A DNA stretch of 64,000 nucleotides. It comes from Nonomuraea montanisoli (lineage in GTDB: Bacteria; Actinomycetota; Actinomycetes; Streptosporangiales; Streptosporangiaceae). Made by a program: the position numbers and the translations under genes. The stretch spans positions 310,001-374,000 of the forward strand of contig NZ_JABWGN010000008.1 of the NCBI RefSeq assembly GCF_013363975.1. The letters run 5' to 3'. This document shows, one piece after another, positions 10,066-17,147 of this stretch (position 1 is the stretch's first letter; each line of letters starts with the position of its first letter). The notes beneath the pieces are model-generated. The model was not told where the DNA came from. It saw only the letters and a list, made by a program, of their open reading frames with translations, and ran no database searches.

Positions 10066-11247
10066 ATGCCTCGACGTACCGCCGCGACCCTCGCCACGAG
10101 TGGCGAGGTGCTGCGCCTCATCCGCTCCGGTGAGGCGGTCACGCGGGCCGACCTGGGCCGGGTGACCGGCCTGTCGCGTCCCGCGGTGCAGTTGCGCGTC
10201 GGCGAGCTGATCGAGCGGGGTCTCGTCGTGGAGCGGGCCGACGCGCCCTCCACCGGCGGACGCCCGCCCGTGCGGCTGGAGTTCAACGCCGAGGGCGGCG
10301 TGGTGCTGGTGGCCGCGCTGGGCGCGAGCCGCACCCGCGTCGCCGTGTGCGACCTCGCGGGCCGGGAGCTGGCCGGCCGCGACTTCGCCATCGACGTCGA
10401 GCAGGGCCCCGACGTGGTGCTGCCGCTGCTCCTCGACACCTGGGAGGAGCAGCTCGGCGACCGCCCGCGCGAGGACGTCAAGGGCGTCGGCATGGGCGTG
10501 CCCGCCACGGTCGAGTTCGCGCGGGGCCGCACCGAGAGCGTGCGCGTGATGGCGTCGTGGACCGGCGTGCTCATCCCGCCGATCGTCCGCGAGCGGTTCC
10601 CGGTGCCCGTGCTCGTCGACAACGACGTGAACGCGCTGGCCATCGGCGAGCACCGCGGCGTCTACCCCGACCTCGACGACCTCATGTTCGTCAAGGTCTC
10701 CACCCGGATCGGCGCCGGCGTCATCGCGGGCGGCGGCATCCTGCGCGGCGCGCTCGGCGCGGCCGGCGAGATCGGGCACATCCCGGTCCGCGACGGCGGC
10801 GGCGTCCTGTGCCGCTGCGGCAACGTCGACTGCGTCGACTCGGTGGCGAGCGGCACCGCGCTGCTGCGCGAGCTGCGCGCGGCGGGCAAGGACGTCAAGA
10901 CGATCGCCGACGTGACGGCGCTCGTGCGGGCCGGCGACGCCGAGACGATGGCCACCGTACGCGAGGCGGGGCGGCGCATCGGCGAGGTGCTGGCCGGCGC
11001 GGTCAACATCCTCAACCCGTCGGTGGTGGTGCTCGGGGGAGACGTGGCCGAGGCGTTCGGCCCGCTCGTGTCGAGCATCCGCGAGGTCGTCTACCGCCGC
11101 TCGACGGCCCTGGCCACGCGCCGCCTGCGCATCGAGCCGAGCCGCCTGGGCGCGGGGGCGGGCATCAGCGGGTGCGCGGTGATGGTGCTGGACAGCGTGC
11201 TGTCACCGGAGGCCGTCGACGAGAGCCTCGCCCACGACGCCTCCTGA
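10066..11247 (+). CDS. ROK-family transcriptional repressor
   Basis: 393 residues. The N-terminal winged helix (TSGEVLRLIRSGEAVTRADL, then VTGLSRPAVQLRVGELIERG) sits before a ROK sugar-kinase-like domain with the zinc motif CRCGNVDCVD around residue 247 and the sugar-contact EIGHIPV. It is divergent from zwf across a 16-bp palindrome, so it most likely represses the Entner-Doudoroff operon and senses glucose or a phosphorylated derivative. Start is the ATG at the beginning of MPRRTAATLA; no strong Shine-Dalgarno is visible. Ligand identity is inference. Confidence 0.92.
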   Translation: MPRRTAATLATSGEVLRLIRSGEAVTRADLGRVTGLSRPAVQLRVGELIERGLVVERADAPSTGGRPPVRLEFNAEGGVVLVAALGASRTRVAVCDLAGRELAGRDFAIDVEQGPDVVLPLLLDTWEEQLGDRPREDVKGVGMGVPATVEFARGRTESVRVMASWTGVLIPPIVRERFPVPVLVDNDVNALAIGEHRGVYPDLDDLMFVKVSTRIGAGVIAGGGILRGALGAAGEIGHIPVRDGGGVLCRCGNVDCVDSVASGTALLRELRAAGKDVKTIADVTALVRAGDAETMATVREAGRRIGEVLAGAVNILNPSVVVLGGDVAEAFGPLVSSIREVVYRRSTALATRRLRIEPSRLGAGAGISGCAVMVLDSVLSPEAVDESLAHDAS

Positions 11248-11330
11248 CACCACGCCCCGTCTCCTGACACTCACCGCTCGGCGTCTCCTGAGGCCGCTCG
11301 CCGTCTCCTGGGGCCGCCCGCCGTCTCCTG
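11238..11330. repeat. Degenerate 20-bp direct repeat, five copies of CGTCTCCTG
   Basis: CGTCTCCTG occurs at 11258, 11282, 11302 and 11322, and CGCCTCCTG at 11238, with spacing 20, 24, 20 and 20. The array starts inside the last codons of the ROK gene and fills the first third of the 301-bp gap before the next gene. The rest of that gap shows neither a convincing gene nor a hairpin. Confidence 0.6.
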
Positions 11331-11548
11331 ACGCTCACCGGTGCCGCCATTTCCTTGACGCCGACCGCCGTCGCCCTGCGGGAGTCTCTGGGAGCCGGAG
11401 CTTCCCCGGCGGGTTCGAGCACGGTACGCGCCTGAGTCCTGAGCGTGATCCCGGCCTTCGGGTGAGGAAGCGGGGGAGGTGCGGCTCCGCTGTCCGAGGC
11501 GGCGTAGGACGCGGCGCTGACGAATCGGCGTTCGCGGAAGGTCCGCGC

Positions 11549-12085
11549 TCAGTGCTCGGCGTGGCCGTTGTCGTTCCCGTTGCCCGGGCGTCTGGTGTGG
11601 CCGGGCGGGGTGTGGCCGGCGGGGTTGGCGGAGGTGTCCGCCGTGACCTCCGGGAGCGTGGGCGCGGGCGTCGGCGTGACGGCGGCCGGCCTGCGGGAGC
11701 GCGCCGGGGTGACCGACGCCTCGCCGGGCGTCACGGGCGGCGCGGTCGTGGTGTGACGGCGCGGCGCGGGGGTGACGCGCGCGGTGCGGGGCGGCCGGGT
11801 GACGGTGGGCCGGGCCGTACGGGTGAGGCGGGGCGAGGGCAGGGCCGTGGGCGCGGGGCCGTGGTGGGCGGGGCGGGTCACCGGGGCGCTGGCCGTGCTG
11901 ACCCGCGTGGCCGCGGCCGTGACCGGCGCCGGAGGACGTCCGCCGCCGTCGGGGAGGCTGACCGGGGACAGCGACGCGCCGCCCAGCTCGCCGAAGCCGA
12001 GGATCGCCGCCGCGCTCAGCATCACCATGCCGGTCAGCACACTGGCGGCCATCAGGACACGTCTGCGCGGCTCGGTCTCGGTCAC
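11549..12085 (-). CDS. Membrane-anchored Pro/Thr-rich protein of unknown function
   Basis: 178 residues, unrecognised family. A short charged N-terminus (VTETEPRRR) is followed by one hydrophobic segment (VLMAASVLTGMVMLSAAAIL, about 10-33) and a long extracytoplasmic tail rich in Pro, Thr, Ala and Arg, ending in a NGNDNGHAEH stretch. The tail looks disordered and suited to the cell wall. The start is a GTG; a TATCAT -10 element lies eight bases upstream on the minus strand, which suggests a leaderless message. A longer frame would start at 12136, upstream of that promoter. A spurious GC-rich frame cannot be fully excluded. Confidence 0.55.
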   Translation of the reverse strand: MTETEPRRRVLMAASVLTGMVMLSAAAILGFGELGGASLSPVSLPDGGGRPPAPVTAAATRVSTASAPVTRPAHHGPAPTALPSPRLTRTARPTVTRPPRTARVTPAPRRHTTTAPPVTPGEASVTPARSRRPAAVTPTPAPTLPEVTADTSANPAGHTPPGHTRRPGNGNDNGHAEH

Positions 12086-12182
12086 AGCCGCCGATGATAG
12101 TGAGTGCCGGGAGCCGGATGGGCCGCCCCGCGACAATCGTGATCAAGATGGTGGCCGACGCGGCCCGCCCGGCCCGCGCCCC

Positions 12183-12280
12183 GGCCGAGCATCAGCGGCC
12201 GAGCATCAGCGGCCGGACATCACCGGCCGGGCATCACCGGCAGGGCGCCATCGGCCGGGAGCCACCGGCCGGGCCACCCC
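12183..12280. repeat. 14-bp tandem repeat, seven units
   Basis: Seven head-to-tail 14-bp units fill 98 bp. Units 1 and 2 are identical (GGCCGAGCATCAGC); units 3-7 drift around GGCCGGGCATCACC. The period is not a multiple of three, and the array lies between two minus-strand genes, so it is probably noncoding. It would be transcribed as leader or read-through RNA downstream of the DUF2470 gene. Confidence 0.75.
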
Positions 12281-12318
12281 GCGCAGTCGGCCGGCAGAGG
12301 CGGGCGCCGTGCCCGTTC

Positions 12319-13179
12319 TCAGCAGGTGCACATCAGGCCGCGCAGCGCGGCCTCCAGCCCCTGGCCCGTCGCCACCGTCGCCGGCCACGGGAAGCGGACC
12401 AGCGACTCCTCCACGCGGACCGTCGCGCCGTACCTGTCGAGCTCCCACAGCCACACGTCGCCGCACCAGGAGCCACCGGAAGGACCGGCCCCGCCGCAGC
12501 CGCCCGCGCCGGCTGTGCCAACGGGCCCGTCGTCGTGGAAAGCGCCGGCCTGCCCCGTGTCGCCGGCGTGCCAGGTGTCGCCGGCGTGACCGCCGTCGCC
12601 GCGCAGGCCCTCGCCCGCGAGCGCGGGCTCGCCGAGCAGGGCCGCCACGCCGTTCGCGAGCTGCGCCCGGTGCGCCTCGTTGACGTGGGCCAGGACGCGC
12701 TCGGCCGTCTCCGCCAGCGGGTCGGCGACGGCGTCGAGGTACTCGCCGGCGTCCAGGACGCCGGACTCGTGCCCGGTCAGGTACACGACCTGCGCCACGT
12801 CCAGCCGCAGCAGCCGGGGCGCGGACGGCTCGCCGTACCGCTCCAGCGCCGTGAACAGCGCCTCGTCCGCGCTGCGGGCCGCGACCGCGACGGCCGCCGC
12901 CCGCGCCTCCTCCGCCGGCACGGCCAGTGCCCAGCCCTGCACCTCCAGCAGCCCGCGCGGATGCTCGGCCTCGCCCAGGCGGCGCGTCGCGGTGAGGTTG
13001 ACCGCCACCACGGCGTCGTCGTGCAGGCCGTGCAGCGGCTCGCCGGGCCGCACCAGCAGCACGGGCCGCCCGCGATCGTCCACGCCACCGGTCGCGGGGG
13101 AGGGGACGCCGTCGAGGGACACGCGAGCGACCGAGGACGTCGCGGCGAGCGTGCGGACGCGTTCGGCGATGGGCGGCAT
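12319..13179 (-). CDS. DUF2470-domain protein (HugZ-like haem/iron-linked), iron-box controlled
   Basis: 286 residues. The N-terminal half (VARVSLDGVPSPATGGVDDRGRPVLLVRPGEPLHGLHDDAVVAVNLT) resembles the split-barrel of haem-utilisation proteins, and the middle (LARLVNEAHRAQL-type segment: HVNEAHRAQLANGVAALL) is a DUF2470 domain. Between them and the end is a Gly/Ala/His insertion with a HAGDTW/HAGDTG repeat; the last residues are LMCTC. Start ATG has AAGGAG seven bases upstream. An IdeR/DmdR-like box lies 28 bp upstream, shared with the divergent S4 gene. It probably acts in haem or siderophore iron handling. The role is inferred from domain and operator. Confidence 0.75.
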   Translation of the reverse strand: MPPIAERVRTLAATSSVARVSLDGVPSPATGGVDDRGRPVLLVRPGEPLHGLHDDAVVAVNLTATRRLGEAEHPRGLLEVQGWALAVPAEEARAAAVAVAARSADEALFTALERYGEPSAPRLLRLDVAQVVYLTGHESGVLDAGEYLDAVADPLAETAERVLAHVNEAHRAQLANGVAALLGEPALAGEGLRGDGGHAGDTWHAGDTGQAGAFHDDGPVGTAGAGGCGGAGPSGGSWCGDVWLWELDRYGATVRVEESLVRFPWPATVATGQGLEAALRGLMCTC

Positions 13180-13206
13180 GGCGGCTCCTTGAGATCAACG
13201 CGAAGA

Positions 13207-13225
13207 CTAGGTTAGCCTTACCTAA
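13207..13225. promoter_or_regulatory. Iron box (IdeR/DmdR-type) between DUF2470 gene and rpsD paralogue
   Basis: CTAGGTTAGCCTTACCTAA matches 16 of 19 positions of the DtxR/IdeR consensus TTAGGTTAGGCTAACCTAA. A second half site, TTACCTAA, follows at 13233-13240 with a period of 15 bp. The interval is 27 bp from the DUF2470 start and 30 bp from the S4 start, so a bound iron repressor would cover both promoters. Confidence 0.75.
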
Positions 13226-13255
13226 GTAAGGATTACCTAATCACATGAGGTGAAC

Positions 13256-13870
13256 GTGCGCTACACCGGTCCCAAGGTGCGGCTGTCCCGCCGCGCGGGC
13301 GTGCCGCTGACCAGGAAGGCCATCCGCTACTTCGAGCAGCGTCCCTACCCGCCGGGCGAGCACGGCCGCAAGACCAACCGCCGCACCACCGGCGACTACG
13401 GCCTGCGGCTGATGGAGAAGCAGAAGCTGCGCTGGTACTACGACGTGTCCGAGCGGCAGCTCCGCCGCTACTGGGACCTGGCCGTGCGCAAGCCCGGCGC
13501 GTCCGGCGCGGAGCTGGTCACGCTGCTGGAGAGCCGCCTGGCCTCCCTCGTGCTGCGCGCCGGCCTCGCGCCGTCCATCTACGCGGCCCGCCAGTACGTC
13601 ACCCACGGCCACATCGCCGTGGACGGCCGCAAGGTGGACATCCCCAGCTACCTCGTCAAGCCCGGCCAGGTCGTCTCGGTGCGGGAGCGGTCGCGGCGCA
13701 TGCAGCCGTTCGTGGCCGCGGCCGAGGGCGTCCACGCCGACGAGCGGATCGCGCCGTACCTGTCGGTCGACCACGCGGAGCTGCGCTTCACGCTGACGGC
13801 GCGGCCGCAGCGCGAGCACATCACGGTGCCGGTGGACGAGCAGCTCGTCGTGGAGTTCTACTCCCGCTGA
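13256..13870 (+). CDS. rpsD: 30S ribosomal protein S4, cysteine-free paralogue
   Basis: 204-residue S4. The S4 RNA-binding domain is clear (ESRLASLVLRAGLAPSIYAA, then HGHIAVDGRKVDIPSYLVKPG). The N-terminus reads RYTGPKVRLSRRAG with no cysteine anywhere, so it lacks the zinc-knuckle of the C+ form. I chose the GTG at 13256 (VRYTGPK) because GAGG lies five bases upstream; a GTG at 13250 has no such site. It stands alone, away from the alpha operon genes, and faces an iron-regulated DUF2470 gene across an iron box. Some actinomycetes have only a stand-alone C-minus S4; whether this genome has a second one must be checked. Confidence 0.9.
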   Translation: MRYTGPKVRLSRRAGVPLTRKAIRYFEQRPYPPGEHGRKTNRRTTGDYGLRLMEKQKLRWYYDVSERQLRRYWDLAVRKPGASGAELVTLLESRLASLVLRAGLAPSIYAARQYVTHGHIAVDGRKVDIPSYLVKPGQVVSVRERSRRMQPFVAAAEGVHADERIAPYLSVDHAELRFTLTARPQREHITVPVDEQLVVEFYSR

Positions 13871-13904
13871 CCCGCCGGGCCCGCCGAGAGGGAGGGCCGC
13901 CGTC

Positions 13905-14747
13905 CTAGCGGGGCCCGTCGAGGACGCCGTCGCGCCGCAGGGCGGCGACCTCGCGGCGCAGCGCCGCCAGCTCCTCCAGGACGGCGCGGGTGGCGGCGGC
14001 CGACTCGTCCAGGACGGCCCGGGTGGAGGCGGCCGACTCGTCGCCGAGCTCGCGCAGCTCGGCGCGCTCGCTCGCCGACTCCTCGTCCATCGCGCTCACC
14101 ACCACCGCCATGAACAGGTTGAGCACGATGAACGTCGAGATCAGGATGAACGCGGTGAAGAAGATCCAGGCCGACGGGTGCAGGGTCATCACGTCCCGGG
14201 CGATGTTGCCCCAGTCGTCGCCCGTCATGGTCTGGAAGAGCGTGAACAGCGAGGCGGGCAGGCTGCCGAAGCGCTCGGGCGCGGCCCCGCCGTACAGCTT
14301 GGTGGCCATCACCCCGGCCACGTACAGCACCAGGCCGAGCAGCACCACGATGGAGCTCATCCCGGGCATGGCGCGCAACAGCGCCGACACCACGCGCCGC
14401 AGGCTGGGCACCACCGACAGCAGGCGCAGCGCCCGCAGGATGCGCAGTGACCGCAGCACCGACAGGCCGCCGGTCGAAGGGACCAGCGCGATGGCGACGA
14501 TCAGCGCGTCGAAGATGTTCCAGGGGTCGCGCAGGAAACGGGCCCGCTCGGCGTAGATCTTGGCCAGCAGCTCGGCGACGAAGACGTAGAGCGCGGCGTG
14601 GTCGATCACCTTGAGCGTCGCGCCGTGCCCCGCGGCGATCGCGGGCACGGTCTCCAGGCCGAGGGTGGCGGCGTTGACCAGGATGACGACGACGATGAGC
14701 TGCTGGAAACGGCGGCTCGTGACGACGGCGTGAACGCGTTCGCGCAC
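13905..14747 (-). CDS. Voltage-gated cation channel, single-domain, with hendecad coiled-coil tail
   Basis: 280 residues with six membrane spans. S1 is about 13-33; S4 (about 98-119) has regularly spaced arginines (LRSLRILRALRLLSVV); the pore loop carries the filter TMTGDDWGN (173-181); S6 is about 193-220. The filter has Asp-Asp-Trp where NaChBac-type sodium channels have Leu-Glu-Ser-Trp, so calcium or mixed cation selectivity is possible. The cytoplasmic tail repeats an 11-residue unit (DESAASTRAVL, DESAAATRAVL, EELAALRREVA), a hendecad coiled coil that should make a tetrameric bundle. The matching 33-bp DNA repeat is visible at about 13975-14042. Function in this host is unknown. Confidence 0.88.
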   Translation of the reverse strand: MRERVHAVVTSRRFQQLIVVVILVNAATLGLETVPAIAAGHGATLKVIDHAALYVFVAELLAKIYAERARFLRDPWNIFDALIVAIALVPSTGGLSVLRSLRILRALRLLSVVPSLRRVVSALLRAMPGMSSIVVLLGLVLYVAGVMATKLYGGAAPERFGSLPASLFTLFQTMTGDDWGNIARDVMTLHPSAWIFFTAFILISTFIVLNLFMAVVVSAMDEESASERAELRELGDESAASTRAVLDESAAATRAVLEELAALRREVAALRRDGVLDGPR

Positions 14748-14812
14748 GGGAGGGGACTCCTAGGGATCTCGGTGGTACTCCACCATCATCCCGTAGCCGA
14801 TCATGCGGACGA

Positions 14813-15289
14813 TCATCGCGGGGTGAGGCGGAAGACCCGCAGCTCCCTGCCGCCCGCCGTCTCCACGTACCGGTTGTAGAGCGGCCACTGCTCCACCAGC
14901 CCGCGCCAGGCCGCCTCGCGCTCCTCGCCGGTCAGCAGCCTGGCCCTGACGGGGATCTCGCGGCCCTTGTAGGTGACGGCGGCCTCCGGCGTCTTCATGA
15001 GGTTGCCGGTCCAGGCCGGGTGCTTCTCGCGGCCGAAGTTGCTGCCGACGACGAGGAAGCCGCCGCCGGGCTCGGGCCGGCAGGCGAGCGGCGAGTGCCG
15101 TCGCTGTCCCGTCCTGGCGCCGGTGGTGATGAGCACGAGCGACGGCACCACGCGGTCGCTGCTGATCATCTTGCCGCGGGTCAGCCGGTAGAGGGCGCGG
15201 TCCAGCTTGGGGACGAACCGGGGACCGACCCGCAGGAACCAGTCGGTCGAGGCCATCCACTGGGCGAAGGGCTTGAGGACCTGGATCAT
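14813..15289 (-). CDS. F420/deazaflavin-dependent nitroreductase-family protein (DUF385)
   Basis: 158 residues of the Ddn-like split-barrel family. Seen: VPSLVLITTGARTGQRRHSPLACRPEPGGGFLVVGSNFG, the family signature around the cofactor phosphate, then HPAWTGNLMKTPEAAVTYKGREIPV. Such proteins use F420H2 to reduce quinones, nitroaromatics or enones at the membrane. Starts with MIQVLKPFAQW at an ATG lacking an obvious ribosome site. It lies 65 bp upstream of the channel gene on the same strand; a functional link is not evident. Confidence 0.88.
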   Translation of the reverse strand: MIQVLKPFAQWMASTDWFLRVGPRFVPKLDRALYRLTRGKMISSDRVVPSLVLITTGARTGQRRHSPLACRPEPGGGFLVVGSNFGREKHPAWTGNLMKTPEAAVTYKGREIPVRARLLTGEEREAAWRGLVEQWPLYNRYVETAGGRELRVFRLTPR

Positions 15290-15391
15290 GCCGCGAGTGT
15301 AGCCGTAGCAAGCGCTAGGTCAAGTGCCTGGGCGGCCGCCTTCGTGATATAAAAAACCGGCTGTCAGGCGACCGACGAGGGGCGAGCGCAG

Positions 15392-15706
15392 ATGTCCTAT
15401 CCTCCGAACTACGGCCCTTCCCCCTACGGGCCGCCGCCGCAGACCCACCCCAACGGCACGACGATCCTCGTGCTGGGCATCCTCAGCCTGGTCGTGTGCG
15501 GCCTGCTCGGCCCGTTCGCCTGGGTGATGGGCAACAAGGCGCTGCAGGAGATCGACGGCAGCGGCTACTACTTCGAGAACCGGGGCATGGTGCAGGCCGG
15601 TCGCATCTGCGGCATCGTCAGCACCTGCCTATGGGCGGCGATGATCGCCCTCTACGTCGTCCTCTTCCTCGTCGCCGGCGGCCTCGCCGTCTTCAGCAAC
15701 CACTAG
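15392..15706 (+). CDS. DUF4190 small membrane protein
   Basis: 104 residues. A Pro/Tyr/Gly-rich N-terminus (MSYPPNYGPSPYGPPPQTHP) leads to two membrane spans (TTILVLGILSLVVCGLLGPF and ICGIVSTCLWAAMIALYVVLF) around the conserved GNKALQEID-type loop. DUF4190 proteins are common in actinobacteria, with roles that are mostly unknown. A TATAAA at 15349 could be the -10 element. Its last 78 bases overlap the end of the convergent TetR gene. Confidence 0.88.
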   Translation: MSYPPNYGPSPYGPPPQTHPNGTTILVLGILSLVVCGLLGPFAWVMGNKALQEIDGSGYYFENRGMVQAGRICGIVSTCLWAAMIALYVVLFLVAGGLAVFSNH

Positions 15707-16339
15707 CGGGCGCCGGCCGTAGCCGCCGATCCCCGACTCCAGCAGGTCGAAGAGCGCCTCGGCCTGCTCGCGCAGCCATGCCTCGACCTCGCGCGGGCTC
15801 TCGCCCGCCGTCCGGCGGCGCAGCGCGTGCCGTGACAGCAGCCGCGTCGTGCTGAGGATCTGCGCCGCCACCAGCTCCGGCCGCACGTCGTCGGGATCGG
15901 CGTCGGCCTCCTCCTCGATCGCGGCGGCCACGCACGCCATCACCTGACGCTCGATCTCCAGCGTCCGCGCCCGCAGCGCCGGGCTCTCCGCCACCACGCG
16001 CCCCCACACCTCGGCCCCCTCGTGGAAGCCGTAGCGCCAGTCGCCGGTGTCCAGCGCGTCGAGGAAGTCGCGCCGGAAGGCGTCCACCACGCTCTCGCCG
16101 GGCCGCCGGTCACGGACGACCCCCCGGTAGATCTCCTCCAGATCGGCCTGCCGGTCGAGGAAGAGGTCCTCCTTGGTGCCGAAGTAGTTGAAGACGGTGT
16201 TGACCGACACGTCGGCCGCGCGCGCCACCTCCGCCACCGTGACCTGGTCGAACCCGCGCATCAGGAACAGGCCCGTCGCCATGTCGGAGATCCGGCGGCG
16301 GGTCTCCCGCTTCTTGCGCTCGCGCAGTCCTTCCTCCAT
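15629..16339 (-). CDS. TetR-family repressor of the neighbouring ABC exporter
   Basis: 236 residues. The HTH (ISDMATGLFLMRGFDQVTVAEVARAADVSVNTVFNYFGTKEDLF) spans about 18-62, and a TetR ligand-binding helical domain follows. The C-terminal 26 residues (from about VVAEDGEAAGDEEE) are acidic and lie antisense to the end of the DUF4190 gene, so the original stop may have been lost and the tail extended. Divergent from an ABC ATPase-permease pair with a 10+10-bp inverted repeat between; probable role is substrate-induced derepression of that exporter. Confidence 0.9.
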   Translation of the reverse strand: MEEGLRERKKRETRRRISDMATGLFLMRGFDQVTVAEVARAADVSVNTVFNYFGTKEDLFLDRQADLEEIYRGVVRDRRPGESVVDAFRRDFLDALDTGDWRYGFHEGAEVWGRVVAESPALRARTLEIERQVMACVAAAIEEEADADPDDVRPELVAAQILSTTRLLSRHALRRRTAGESPREVEAWLREQAEALFDLLESGIGGYGRRPLVVAEDGEAAGDEEEDDVEGDHRRP

Positions 16340-16366
16340 GGAGCCATGCTACCCAACTTGCAGTCA

Positions 16367-16397
16367 CTCCAAAATTGTGGCTACTGTAATTTTGGAG
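16367..16397. promoter_or_regulatory. TetR operator upstream of ABC exporter
   Basis: CTCCAAAATT (16367-16376) and AATTTTGGAG (16388-16397) form a perfect 10-bp inverted repeat with an 11-bp spacer. The right arm overlaps the TTTTGGAGG ribosome site of the ABC ATPase gene, and the whole element lies 28 bp from the TetR start. Binding would block both promoters. Confidence 0.72.
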
Positions 16398-16400
16398 GCG

Positions 16401-17147
16401 ATGAACTTGATCGAGACCACAGGTCTGACGAAGACCTTCAAGAGCGGCGTGGAAGCCGTCAAAGGCGTGGACATCATGGTCGAGCCCGGCCAGATCGTGG
16501 GCTTCCTCGGCCCGAACGGCGCCGGCAAGAGCACGACCATGCGCATGCTCACCACGCTCCTGGCCCCGACCTCGGGGAGCGCGACGGTCGCGGGCCACGA
16601 CCTGCTCGCCGACCCGGCGGGCGTGCGGCGGCGCATCGGCTACGTCTCGCAGTCCGGCGGCGTCAACCTCGCCGCGCCACCGGCCGGCGACCTGGTGCTG
16701 CAGGCCATGCTGTACGGCATGAACCGCGAGCGGGCGCGCGAGCGCGTCGCCGAGGTGCTGGCCCTGCTGGAGCTGACCGGCATGGAGCACCTGCCCGGCG
16801 GAGCGCTGTCGGGCGGCCAGCGGCGCCGCTTCGACCTGGCGTTCGGGCTGCTGCACCGCCCGCCGCTGCTCTTCCTCGACGAGCCCACCACGGGGCTCGA
16901 CCCCCAGAGCCGCGCCCACCTCTGGGACCACATCCGCGCGCTGCGCGCCGACCACGGGATGACGGTGTTCCTGACCACGCACTACCTCGACGAGGCCGAC
17001 GCGCTCTGCGACCGCCTCCTGATCATCGACGGCGGCCGGATCGTCGCCGAGGGCAGCCCGGCGGAGCTGAAGGCCGGCGGCCGCACCCTCGACGACGTCT
17101 TCCTCGACATCACCGGCCGCTCGCTGCGCGAGGAGGTGTCCGCGTGA
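16401..17147 (+). CDS. ABC exporter ATP-binding protein (DrrA/daunorubicin type)
   Basis: 248 residues. Walker A GPNGAGKST (about 37-45), signature LSGGQRRRFDLA, Walker B LLFLDEPTTGLD and switch histidine LTTHYLDEAD are all present. The short form with a C-terminal GGRTLDDVFLDITGRSLREE tail is typical of DrrA-like drug or lipid exporters. Start ATG follows GGAGGCG. It overlaps the permease gene by four bases (GTGA) and is controlled by the divergent TetR protein. Confidence 0.92.
   Translation: MNLIETTGLTKTFKSGVEAVKGVDIMVEPGQIVGFLGPNGAGKSTTMRMLTTLLAPTSGSATVAGHDLLADPAGVRRRIGYVSQSGGVNLAAPPAGDLVLQAMLYGMNRERARERVAEVLALLELTGMEHLPGGALSGGQRRRFDLAFGLLHRPPLLFLDEPTTGLDPQSRAHLWDHIRALRADHGMTVFLTTHYLDEADALCDRLLIIDGGRIVAEGSPAELKAGGRTLDDVFLDITGRSLREEVSA

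Noticed and set aside
13876..13917. CGGGCCCG / GGGCCCG pair between rpsD and the channel gene as a terminator
   Set aside because: Each arm is self-complementary and one lies in coding sequence, so pairing between arms is not distinctive.
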